Positions 45,707 through 56,800 of a stretch of 64,000 nt of DNA are shown here, piece after piece. The position numbers and the translations under genes were made by a program. The notes below the pieces were generated by a model, which was not told where the DNA came from, did not search any database, and saw nothing but the letters and a program-made list of their open reading frames with translations. The DNA is from Carposina sasakii. Taxonomy: Eukaryota; Arthropoda; Insecta; Lepidoptera; Carposinidae. The stretch lies in NCBI GenBank assembly GCA_014607495.2, contig CP053175.1, positions 3,472,001-3,536,000 on the forward strand, in the 5' to 3' direction. The stretch's first letter is position 1; each line of letters starts with the position of its first letter.

Positions 45707-46072
45707 GGGTTGCCAACCGTCCAGTTTTCCCAGGACATGTCCTGGTTTTTGGGGTGTCCTGGGCTGTCCTGGATAGTTTTTAAGCATCGTCCTGGTTTTT
45801 AAAGTCCTGACACATTCGCTGTCGGCACATTTTCTAAGGGTGCCGACATCGGGAAAATAAGCGTTAGCGGCACCTCTAGAAAGCCTAAAAGAAGAAAATA
45901 CGTAGTCACCGGCATTGAATGTGTTAAAGACCTATGTTTTGAAATTCGCAAGCCAGTAACTCCCTCCAATCGTATTGTCACTGGGCTCGCACATGTATAG
46001 TCCTGGGTTTTATCGAAATGTCCTGGTATTTCTTCCTCAAACCTGGTTTTCAAAGTTTAAGATGGCAACCTC
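45707..46072. mobile_element. MITE with AGGGTTGCCA ends, second copy
   Basis: The left end TAGGGTTGCCAACCG and the right end GATGGCAACC are inverted. The internal text is the same as at 23150-23506. Confidence 0.7.
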
Positions 46073-46467
46073 TATATCGAGTCCCAATAGAGACCTATCT
46101 CCGATAAATTCTCTTAAATAAACTAATATAAAATGAATCAAATCTATTATAATGAAGTAACATGTCCAGACCATGGCTTCCTTATGTGGTGTTTAGGTCT
46201 ACTATGAAGGGATTTCCTAAAATTCCTACATTAAGGGGAAATAACAGCGGACAAAGTGGTCGATTTTGACTACACTTAAACCTAATTAGTCCTATAGGTA
46301 GCCCTTTTTGTCTCAGCCATTTAAGAATGGAGAGGGATTAATGATTTGAAAGAACTGAATAATTTAGAGTTTAATAATTTAGTGTGTTTGTCAGAATCTA
46401 CCATAAAGTTGGCCTCATAATAAATAATGTAACAGCCATTAAATGACTATAATTTAATCCGATGTAT

Positions 46468-48462
46468 TTAAGGTGAAAAACCATCATTCGGAGGATCCCG
46501 TATCACATGCAAAACCAAATTGTTTGTCGGAAGATCCCAAAACGGATCATGTCGCAAGCGAATTTCCTCCTCCTTCTTGATCCTCGCAAACAGTTTTAGC
46601 ACTTGCTGTCTCTCATCTGCGTGGTGAGGGTGTTCAATATACAAAACCATGGCTCTCAAGTCATCTATGATTACTCTAGTCCGCAAAATCCTGCGCATTT
46701 CGTTATGAAAGTATTGCGAGCTAAGATATTTGTCTTTTAAAAAGTCTGCAATTTCTGCCATCCGCTTCAAATGCTTCGGGCAGGTGATCACTTGATCCGG
46801 CTGTATAATCGTCCTATTTCTGTTCCTATTCCGCAAGCTAGTAACTGTACGACAATTTTTTTCTTTTTCCCTGATCAGGTCTATAATATTTTTTTTGAGG
46901 AAATTCTTTCCCGGTAACGTCTCGCCTGGATCCTCTCCTTCATACAGCCATCTTCGCGTTTTAGGTTTTAAAGTGATCTTATAATCTCTCGTTACATTCG
47001 AGTAATACTCATCTACAATGTTACTATCGATATTGCTTCTACCAAATTTTTTATACTTATCATGCTCCTTTTTTAAAATACTCTGTATTATGCTTTTACG
47101 CCAGTTTAATGCACGATTTAGCATTGATATTTTATCTTCTATCTGATCTTCGAACTTTTTAGGCACTTTTCTCTCGTCTTTATTTGCTACTTTTGAACCG
47201 TTATGTTTAGCGTCACCAGTATTATTCAGTTCATTTGAGTGTGCTTTGATTTTAAGCTCTTGATTTACGTCTAAAAAATTATCATTTTTAGCTGCATTTT
47301 CAACATCCTCATAGTGTTTGTCCAATTGTAAAAGTTCTTCTACCGTTTTACCAAGAGCATTTCCATATTTTACATTTGTAATTTGGAGATGGTCATCCTG
47401 CAAGTTTTGAGATGCAACACGTTTTTGGAACGTCACCTGAAAGAGAAAACTCCAACGAATTGTAGGTACACAGAATTTTACTACATACATGATAGGAAAG
47501 AACTCTTTATGCAGTTAATCTAGAGCCTAAAATGGCGAATTGTGCTGAGGGAATACCTACAACAACTCACCACCTGAAAAATCTACGATTTTTGGACGCA
47601 ACGGACCTGAATAGTGTACTTCAACACAAAGAGCTAATTTACAAGATTAGATAGATATTATACAAATGTAATAATGAAACTCTGAATACAGGGTGCTACC
47701 ATAAGCTTTGAAAGCTGGATTTTCTGGATAAGCAGTGTAGAGGGACAAGACTACATCATCACTGTGTATCATCATCATCTTCTTCCTGCCCTGTTCCCAT
47801 TTATTTGGGGTCGGCGCAATATATACTTTTCTTCCATTCATCCCTATTATCCGTCATCTCATTGCTCACTCCCAGTACACGCATATCCTCTCTCACACAG
47901 TCCATCCAACATTTCTTTGGTCTACCTCTTCCTTTAAATCCATCCACTTTCATGCACAACACTCTCTGTAAAATATGTCATGCCCGTACCAAGACAGAAG
48001 TTTACTTCGTAACTAGTCTGTGATCGGCGCAACTTTCAGACTTCCTCTTATATACTTATTTCTTATTTTATCCATTCTTGTAACTCCACACATCCATCTC
48101 AACATTCTCATCTCACTTACATGCAGTCGATTTTCATCCTTCTTCTTTACGGCCCAGCATTCAGATCCATACAAGACGACAGGTCATATTAGTCTTGTAC
48201 ACCTTACAGTGTCATTGTATTACCAGAAATCAGACAAATAAAACATTTTATTAATTCACTCACAATCTTGATTAAAACACCTAGTTCACAAAATAGTCTT
48301 AATATTTATGTCACAGAAAAGAAGAATATAATTAAAGGTTAAAACTATTTAGGTTCACTTGCTTCAAGCAAGACATAGGACTGTATGTCCTGCAGCCTTT
48401 AACAATAAAAATAAATAAAATTTTATTACCAAAATAATAATTTTAAACCAATGCAAGATCAT
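46468..48462 (-). CDS. Gene D - paralogue of gene C, 2 exons, 333 aa
   Basis: Exon 1 is 48462-48430 (MILHWFKIIIL, donor GTAATA) and exon 2 is 47436-46468, starting VTFQKRVASQNLQDD after the acceptor CTTTCAG. Exon 1 aligns with that of gene C (W..KI.IL then VT.Q), as does the sequence just upstream of both ATGs (CAACTCATG). The middle is rich in D, E, K and N with short basic runs (RNRNRNR). The C-terminal domain reads FLKDKYLSSQYFHNEMRRI, VIIDDLRAMVLYIEH, DPFWDLPTNNLVLHVI, PPNDG. The downstream region has an ATTAAA-type signal. Probably secreted or membrane-anchored; the function is not known to me. Confidence 0.75.
47750..48195 (-). mobile_element. LINE C-terminal fragment in gene D intron
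   Basis: The minus strand reads KGRGRPKKCWMDCVREDMRV then GVSNEMTDNRDEW, the familiar C-terminal end of an insect non-LTR reverse transcriptase, ending ADPK and GTGQEE. 5'-truncated and with broken frame. Confidence 0.75.
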
Positions 48463-48469
48463 GAGTTGA

Positions 48470-49099
48470 ATTAACATTTAATTTAATTCAAGTTACTCGT
48501 TTGAAATTATTTTTTTACTAGTTTAACGAAGAAACTAAGTAATGTGCAAAGTGAATCAAAACAAACAAAATGAAATAACTGCCTACTTACTTATTGAATG
48601 CGAAAATGAAGTATGTTACAGACTTCAACTTATAAGCTAGTAAAATCCAATATTTGTGAGGTCATGCATGTATATAAAATGTGTATGGTAAAAATACCAT
48701 CATAAAAAAATATTGCCTGCCACCATGTTAATTATCTAAAATCTAAGATATTAGACACTTGGTGGATATTACCCTGAAAATAAACACGTTTAAGACGATA
48801 TTATCCAAAGAGTGGTTCAATGAGCATGTGGTTCTCTAAGCTTTTCTTTTTTACTATGCCAAGCCAACAGACTATATTGATTTGATTTTCTGTTCACAAT
48901 TTGCTGGGGTATCATAATATGGCAAGGTATCTGTTATATATTTATACTAGTCTCTAAATGTGGAAACTTTCAGGTGGTAAATAGTTGCTTATGTTGTAAT
49001 AATCTTAGTTATTGTCAACCGTTTGTTTCCCGAATAAAAAAATAAATAAAAATTACTTAAGTATAGCAATAACTTTTTTGTTACCTTTAGCAGCATGCT
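48470..49099. other. No feature recognised between gene D and ZMAT5
   Basis: AT-rich. It contains the upstream region of gene D and the downstream region of ZMAT5 but no clear repeat or exon. Confidence 0.4.
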
Positions 49100-50389
49100 T
49101 CATCCCCATATACTAAGCTCAACTGTTGCAAAATCTTCTATTTTGATTCTTTTTATACTTGGTGGTATATTTTCATAGGTATCAAGAGCTGCACAATATG
49201 TCCAGGGTAGTTCGTGAGTTACTCCATTCTTGTCGATTATTGTTGTAGTTTCATGCCCTTTTTCCAATAGCTTACTTTTTTGAGTTTTCACATAATCTGC
49301 ATAAAGGTCTTCGAATGATGGCTGTTGCACTTCTGTTTGGCTTTTCTTTGATTCAACTGGAATTTAAAGGCAAGTGGTAAGTAGTCATTACATGTGATTC
49401 ATGGGGCTGCCTGTGACTTTGTTTGCATGAACCTTAGGTATAGCTTATGTTTTAATCTGATATTTCAGTTTCATCAAAATCCATTCAGTAGTTCTTGTGT
49501 TGAGGAGTAACAAACATACACACACACATGTGCAATACTCACAAACTTTCACATTAATAATATTAGTAGAATAGGATTTATGTAGTTAATTAAATACACA
49601 AGTGATTGGTTTTTTACCTCTGGAAAATATAGATGACTTAGCAGATCTAAGAAGAGGTAGATGCAACTAAAATAAATGATTTATACTAACACTTCATGCT
49701 TGGGTGGATCTAATAACATTCAGGATCTAGGTAAGAAACATCTCCACAAATATTTTGTACCAGCTAAGATTTAAACCTGGAATCATTGCATTTTCCACCT
49801 AGACAACTAAGGAGGATTTTTAAAAAGAGAATGTACAATAGTAGTTTCACAAGGAAGTTTGTAATAAATAGTACTAACCGAGTTGTCTTATAGCTTCCAT
49901 ATCCTGCCTGGTGTAATGTGAAAACCTGCATAAGGCACCAAACATACATGTTCCTTTTTCAAACCGAGAACATGGTTTCTTGCTTTGCTCTTCTCTCAAT
50001 ATAGTTTCTGGGTCTGTAAAATACATATGAAAATCTTACGACACAATTTTTCAGAAATTTTTACTTTGGGTAGTTTAGTTAAGGTAGAATCATTGAGCAA
50101 ACACACACTAATATAATTATAACCTAATAGAATTATAGGTTATATTTCTATTCACACACTACTCTAAAGAAGGAATTAACATAATAATAATTTTATTGAG
50201 ATATGTATAGTTGAAACCTTAGATTAATGATAGCTCTTCGCTCCGCTCTGGTTGAAACAAACCTTTATACTGCAGATAATGTTCTTGCACAAGTTTTTGA
50301 TGAACTAAGCCTTTATTGTGAGTTTTTATTATAGATGGAGCAGATACCATTGTTTTATCGCAATAATCGCACTTATAACGTTTACCCAT
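49100..50389 (-). CDS. Zmat5: ZMAT5 (U11/U12 snRNP 20 kDa-type zinc finger protein), complete, 172 aa
   Basis: Exons 50389-50263, 50013-49879 and 49356-49100; phases 1 and 1 agree, giving 172 aa against about 170 in human ZMAT5. The N-terminus MGKRYKCDYCDKTMVSAPSI is the U1-C-like C2H2 finger, with the downstream histidines in KTHNKGLVH. Exon 2 carries a CCCH finger, PCSRFEKGTCMFGALCRFSH (C-x8-C-x5-C-x3-H). The C-terminus has HELPWTYCAALDTYENIPPS, matching the conserved P-rich tail region. ZMAT5 is a component of the U11/U12 di-snRNP of the minor (U12) spliceosome, in the nucleus. Start and stop are both present and no defect is seen. Confidence 0.93.
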
Positions 50390-50399
50390 TATTGTCAAT

Positions 50400-51360
50400 A
50401 AAGTAATCTAAGTTTTATTTAACAAACTTTTTAAAACATAAAAACAAAAACAATAAATAACTAAAAAATGAGGTTATTTCTTTTTGTTTTACAAGCGCCA
50501 ACTGTCAAAATAAGTAAGGCAAAGAAATCGATTATTTTGTACAGCCATGATTATGTAATAATTTTAGATTTTGCGTGAGCCTTTGGAAGACGGTTTATAG
50601 CATAGATTATATTATGTTTATAGCAAGTGGAAGAGGTCAGTTTGGTAATAGTTATTACGGGATGTTGATGATCTTATAGCCTACGCAGATGACCTACTTT
50701 TCTCCGTGACGGACAAAAATGCACGCTCCGTCAATAAAATAGTACGCTTACAAATGTATCGAGCCCTGCGAGCATGCCGGCGCGGACAAAAGTAGGCGGT
50801 ACCTAGTCTTCGAAAAAATGAGATTTCAAAAATAGAACTTGTGTGTCTACTAACCATAGAAATGTATACAAGCCTATACTCTTTCTACGATATAAGCAGA
50901 TACCAAATCCCTGCTACTAACTAAGGAGCCAACTTTTGTGTCACCCAGTGTCACCTCACTTACCATCATTTGAAACACCATCTCTATTCTGGGTTCAGAA
51001 ACTTTGATATTTCCCTTGGTACAGTCAGCATCAAAAGTCAATGAACACATTCAGATTTTCAAAATCACTAACACTATAATAACACATAAATCGCTTAACA
51101 AGATAGGCGCCAGAATTGAATGAACATCATTAAAGTTCAAATATCACTGAACATCATTTTATAAAAAATTGCTGATCGTTATAATATCCAAAAACATCAT
51201 AACATTCAGTTTATCAAAAGTCAATGAACTATAAAATATAAAATGCTTGTTTTGATTATCCAGTGTCAATCACGGCTATGTCCAAAAATAACTTGACATC
51301 ATAAATGACAAAAGTAACTGAAAATTACTTTGTTTTTTTTTGGGTTTGATGCGGCTCGGA
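50400..51360. repeat. ZMAT5-SLC36 spacer with RT active-site fragment
   Basis: About 50650-50745 reads DDLIAYADDLLFSVTDKNAR, a reverse transcriptase YADD motif on the plus strand. The same short piece is found near 1.8 and 3.0 kb. It is isolated, with no further RT sequence around it. Confidence 0.6.
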
Positions 51361-51364
51361 TGCC

Positions 51365-51835
51365 GTCAGCTGTCAGCAGCAGCACATCCATTAGACTGCC
51401 CACTCTTGCACACTTTTGGAGGTCCAACGCGAAAACAGCTCTGGCACCACGCAGTCAGCGATCAGCAGCAGCGTGCACAGCACATTCATTAGACTGCCCA
51501 CTTTTGCACACTTTTGAAGGTCCAACGCTGATACAGCTCCTGCGCCGTCAGGTATCAGCAGCAACGTACACAGCACATTCATTAGACTGCCCACTCTTGC
51601 CTATTTTTGCAGGTTCAATGCGGATACAGCTCCGATGTTGCTCTGGCACCGCGCAGTTATCGATCAGCAGCAGCGTGCACAGCACATACATTAGACTACC
51701 CACTTTTGGAGGTCCAGCGCTGATACAGCTCCGGCACCGTCAGATATTTCCAGCAGCGTATACAGCACATTCACTAGACTGCCCACTCTTGCACACTTTT
51801 GCAGGTTCAATACGGATACAGCTCCGGCGTTGTCA
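51365..51835. repeat. Minisatellite, about 96-bp unit, 5 copies
   Basis: TTAGACTGCCCACTCTTGC-type units start near 51391, 51489, 51582, 51691 and 51774 (spacing 98, 93, 109, 83). Each includes CAGCAGC-rich text and ACAGCTC. It stays open in one plus frame (AHSLDCPLLHTF repeated), probably by chance of a non-3n repeat. It abuts the LINE at 51830. Confidence 0.8.
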
Positions 51836-52303
51836 CTTATTCTTATTCTTCCCCTTATTGATTATGCGGATGTTTGCTATCTTGACGCCAATGAGGAGCT
51901 GCTAAATAAACTCGAACGGCTCCAAAATCTAGGAATTCGATTTATATATGGCTTACGCAAGTATGACCATGTATCTCATCTTCGTAAAGAGTTAAAATGG
52001 CTCCCTATCCGCCTTCGCCGGAATACTCACGTACTTATACTACTTTATAAGATTCTGTACAGTGGCCATTCTCCGGAATATCTTGTTGAGAGATTTCAAT
52101 ATCTTTTCTCCAGACACAGACCTCTTAGGTCTATCACTGCGTCTATGTTGAAAACTCCTCAACACAACACCGGAGCATATGGTTACTCCTTCACAGTTAA
52201 CGCGGTCAAGCTTTGGAATTCCTTATCCCGCTCGGTGAGGGATTGTCGTACCATCGGCATTTTTAAGAAGAGACTTAAGGAGCACTACTTGTCTCTCTGA
52301 AGT
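51830..52303 (+). mobile_element. CR1/jockey-like LINE ORF2 C-terminus
   Basis: The frame is open for 156 codons: PLIDYADVCYLDANEELLNK, LKWLPIRLRRNTHVLILLY, TGAYGYSFTVNAVKLWNSL and FKKRLKEHYLSL. This is the C-terminal region of a CR1-type element, unusually intact. About 52530-52570 has a TGTG microsatellite and AATAAAG. 5'-truncated at the minisatellite. Confidence 0.85.
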
Positions 52304-52569
52304 TAGTAGGTAGTAGGTTATTATGGAATACTCGTATGTATGAAAATTAGTATGTATAGTATTTGTTTATTCTTTGTTATCTGTCTTTTTATTTTATTTT
52401 TCTCCCTCTGTGCACATGTGTTTTATCTATTCTGTGATATGTCTTTTTTAAATATTTTTGTTCGGGTTAGCTGGAAGAGATCTCTTATAGAGATAAGCTC
52501 GCCTTTGTACAATATTTATTTTAATTGTGTTATTTTTTATTTATGTGTGTGTGTGTACAATAAAGAAGG

Positions 52570-53030
52570 AAAGGGTTTTAATCACGATCGATTAGTAGGT
52601 ATAGTAAGTAGGTACAAGGTAGGTAAAAAGAGTACCTAGGTCATATCTATTCACTTGCCTATAGGTAGCATTTCAAATAAAAAGTTTAATTATAAACATA
52701 AAACATTTATTTTTAGAGTAGGTATATTTAAACTTACAAATATTTTATGATTGCAAGCTAATCACAGTCCTGCATTAGTAGGTTAATAATAGAATGTTTA
52801 TCCTTTTTGTAAAATAAGGTGATACAATGGGGTTGACATGCCCCCTTGGGTAAAAACCCCATTTTAAAAATTAGAATAAAAAAATATTCAGAAAAATTTA
52901 TGGCACTGAACTTGCACACAACATCCCACACATTTTGTTGTATAGTATACTTGGTATAGATAGATAAAAATAAAAAAAAAAACACTGCCAAAAATTCCAA
53001 AGAATTTTGATACTTGGAGACGCTTTGCAT
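52570..53030. other. No feature recognised
   Basis: Low-complexity AT-rich sequence with A-runs at 52970-52990. No gene evidence. Confidence 0.35.
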
Positions 53031-53032
53031 TA

Positions 53033-53605
53033 GGGCCGAAACACAAAACCGCGTTGCGGCGCCGCAACGCTAAAATCGACAGTGGCGTCACTGCCGATTT
53101 TAGCGGCAGGCGCCGCAACCCGACGCGAATTCCAGCATTGTGACACCATACTTGGTGACAATGATTCACTAACTCTAAAAAAACTCTTAATTTAAAGAAA
53201 ATGTTGGAAAACCGATGGCCTTAATGTATATCAAAGATTACCTACTCTCTAGGTCCTAGGTAATGTATTATGTAAGATATTACATTTTGATGTTCAATTC
53301 AAAGAGATTACTCTTGCAAATAGCACGCGTCAACCCGGAAGCAGTTTTAAAATCAAAATGTCTGATGTTGATGTTAATATCTTTTATTCAAGAACGCTTG
53401 TTTGTGGGATTCTAGTGACGAAACAATTATCTTTACAAAAGCAGAGAGACGTCTATCAACACTCAAAAATTATGGTTACCTACCCTACTGTACAACAGTA
53501 AAACGCTCTTTTTCGAGGCCCAATGCCCCAAATTGCCCCAACGCCGCAACGCAAACTGCCGATTTTAGCGTTGCGACGCCGCAACGCGGCTATGTGTTTC
53601 GACCC
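53033..53605. mobile_element. PIF/Harbinger-like MITE (573 bp) with TTA duplications
   Basis: TTA-GGGCCGAAACACA at the left and TGTGTTTCGACCC-TTA at the right. The inverted ends continue through CGCGTTGCGGCGCCGCAACG and GCTAAAATCG. A 3-bp TTA duplication with ends starting GGG fits PIF/Harbinger. No transposase inside. Confidence 0.85.
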
Positions 53606-53819
53606 TTATAATACAGAGCCAAATGCGCAAATGTAGCGATGAGGATAAGGCATGCCATGGTTCATGGGTTAAGCGAAGTGATTTTTACTTAAGTTACTCT
53701 GGACTTCATTCCAGGTAGATATCACGTGAGTTTAAAATCCTTTATAGCATATGCCCGTGTCACTTTCGCAGATTTTATAGTTAGCCTTTTATAGGTTAGT
53801 TTTATAGGTCTTGGTAGTA

Positions 53820-56800
53820 TTAATTCCCACTGAACAACGCGTAACCATTAACAACGCTGCCAACACAGCACAGGAACACGCCAATGGCAATCAGGATTCC
53901 ACCTTTCCACAATCTCCAGTTGTATTTGCCGAAGCCAGGTCTGTGCGACACCACCAGCAGGTAGACCACGTTGGGCCAGATGAAAGCCATGTTTGACAAG
54001 CAGAAGGCTCCAATCTGGAAGAAGGTAATTATTGCAATACATGCATACAAATACGGCTGTGTTCCTAAATAACAAATAATTAATGTCTGCGACCGCATTT
54101 CGGTCAAGGAAGAGTAAGCAAGTGCGCAGGAGATATTAAAGAGCACACATTTGTGCTCAAACACAGATGCATCAATCTCATAGTCTGTTGGAATGGAAAG
54201 TTGACACGATCGGAGAGAGATCAGGCGCAGGACCAACGGTTTTACGTGCTTTTCGAGGCCGAGCTAAGTGATGATTTTTACATTAAATTTTGAACATGAA
54301 ATAAATTTAATTTACCACAGGCCCACGACTAGGATCGCTTAGAAGGCGCACGGGCCATTGGGCCCATTGGGCTATGATCGCATTAAATCAGTTTCTTAGT
54401 CGACTCTTACGACATGCACGGAAGGAGATGCAGCCGCTGTATTCTAGGAAGCCTCCCATCAGCACGGGAAATTTAATAATAGGTTCATAGATAGAGTTCA
54501 GTGTCTTCAGAGTACTAAAGGGGTTTGGTACATGTTGGGGGTTATCATCAACACTTTAAGTATGATTTTTCTTACTGTGGAAACAAAGTAGTCGTCTATT
54601 GCGGCATTCTGCTTCCACGGTGGAAACTTCATGCTCTATGTAAAACTACTTACAAATCCCATCAAGGCGTTGATGTCAGGAAAACAGATGGCGACAAGGC
54701 CAATGATGATCACAATAATGGCCCTGAAAATCAACTCCCACATAAGCAGCTTCTCTTGATTAACCCTGGGCTTGATGTAGTAGAAGCAGATGTTGAACGG
54801 AACCCAGAAGTTAAGAGCATGGGTGACGAAGATCATAAGCGCAATGCCTCCTTTGAGGATCTTAGGGAGGCTAGAACATAGAAAAATAACGTGTTAGAAT
54901 TTAAACATTGTTTAAGCCAAACATTGCAAGTTATCAAAACTTTTATTCAATAGAAAGCCTTCATTAAGCGATTCGCTAAGTAAATGAAGTCTGAATGCTA
55001 CTGGTGATAATGTCTAGATAACTTAATTTAGACTTTTAAAATGAACAACCAAAATAATTAGGTACATTAAAAATATTTCGTAAAAGTTGGTAAACAAGCC
55101 ACTGGAAAGAAACATTAGATTGCTTAGCTTTCAATACTCACAGAGTCATTGGAAAATTCACAGTGATTGGCGAATCAGATTCTTCCAAAAAAGCGGCATA
55201 TCCAAACGTCGACACTACAACAGTTGCGGCTACAATCATAGTCATGCCTGAAAATTTATTGGCACGGATTTAGACAAAGCGGTGGTTGCCTTTGGATTAG
55301 TTAGATCGTAAATCCTCACCGTCGGATCTCAGTACCTACATTAAGCTACCTTCATAATCACTATCTTTATACTGATGACTTTTTATGTAGCCATAAGGGT
55401 GTCCAAAGACCCCCTTTTGGGTCCACACTCATCGTCTCGTTATCTCTGTCTTAATCTGCCCCTACTCCAAGCCGTCCTGTGGAACTCAAAGTTATGATAA
55501 ATGCCTTACCAATCGTGATGGTGAGTCCGTACTTATTAGGATCCTTCATATTATTTTCAATTGGTATCACCACACCTGCGCACGACATGCTGAACACCAC
55601 CATACCCATAAAATGAAATGTATGCGGCAAGTTAGTAGACAATTTCATGCTCGAAAAGGTTGGGTTCCGTTGCATGCAGTAATAAATCGTCATTCCTATG
55701 CAAAACGCTGAAAATCAGGCTGCTATCAGTAAAAACATTTAAAGAGTTAATCAACATAGGTAGGTACTAAAGTATGGATTCGGATCACGTAATAACCTCT
55801 CTGTTAAAACTATAATTGTTCCTTATTCTTCTAAACGTTTTGTCTCTTCTCGCTACGAGCGCCGGTCCGCGCTGAGTTTTTTACCTGACGTCAGTTGCCC
55901 AACGACCGTTCCCAAACCTGCGCAACGCCAAACCCTTGCTCAACAAGTTAATTTTCGTGTGTGACAAACTAACCCTACCCAAACGGAGTGCCCCTAAACC
56001 TGAAAGTGGACTATAGTGAAGTGGAAAACCCTAGAACCCTACGAGAGATTCCGCGCGGAAGAAGAAAGAAGAGAAAACACTCAGGTTTGACTTCTATTTT
56101 TACTTTGACGCGACGCGACCCCCTAAGTCCCTAAACATTTAATTTTCTTTCCTAAACACTCATCATTTATCTCTGTCGCTCGCTTCAACATTATTCTTAC
56201 ACATTGGGTGTCACATACCTTCGGCAATAGGAGATGAATAGTCATTCAAGAAATTCGTACTCTAGTCTTGGTGCATACCAAAAGTCTAAATAGTAACCTA
56301 ATCTACTTACCAATGACGAAATTTGCTACAATGGAGAAAGGCGCCAACCATTTCAAATGAGTAATCAGGCATATTAAAATGATAGGTACTATAAAAGCGG
56401 CCATGTACACCCTTAAATCCGGTGAACCTAAAATAATAAGTTAATTTACGCCAATGCAGATGCTGATGGAAAACATCAGCTGCATGTCCATCCGTGCATG
56501 TTGTAAGAGTCCACTAAGAAACACGAACACGTTCTCTAAGATGATGAGCTAGCAACTTGTCACATCTAGGCCCGCTATGTTAATCGTGAATCTCTTTCGT
56601 CATCCTGCAGTTCTAGCTATCCTATTTTGGGAACACAGTCAAGTCATGCATGTATTAGGGTCGAAATATATACTATACTATATATTTATTTAAATACTTG
56701 TACTGTCACTCAATGCCAAGTTAGTGGTGGTTAATTATGATAGTAAAATTAATTGGTAGTTTTCACCATAGACTATACACTGGTTTTCACTTACTTCCAA

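Noticed and set aside
51330..51905. 191-codon protein with repeats
   Set aside because: It is a translation of the minisatellite; the opposite strand is equally open and unit lengths are not multiples of three.
54525..54881. 118-codon plus-strand frame
   Set aside because: Antisense shadow of the SLC36 exon 54654-54870.
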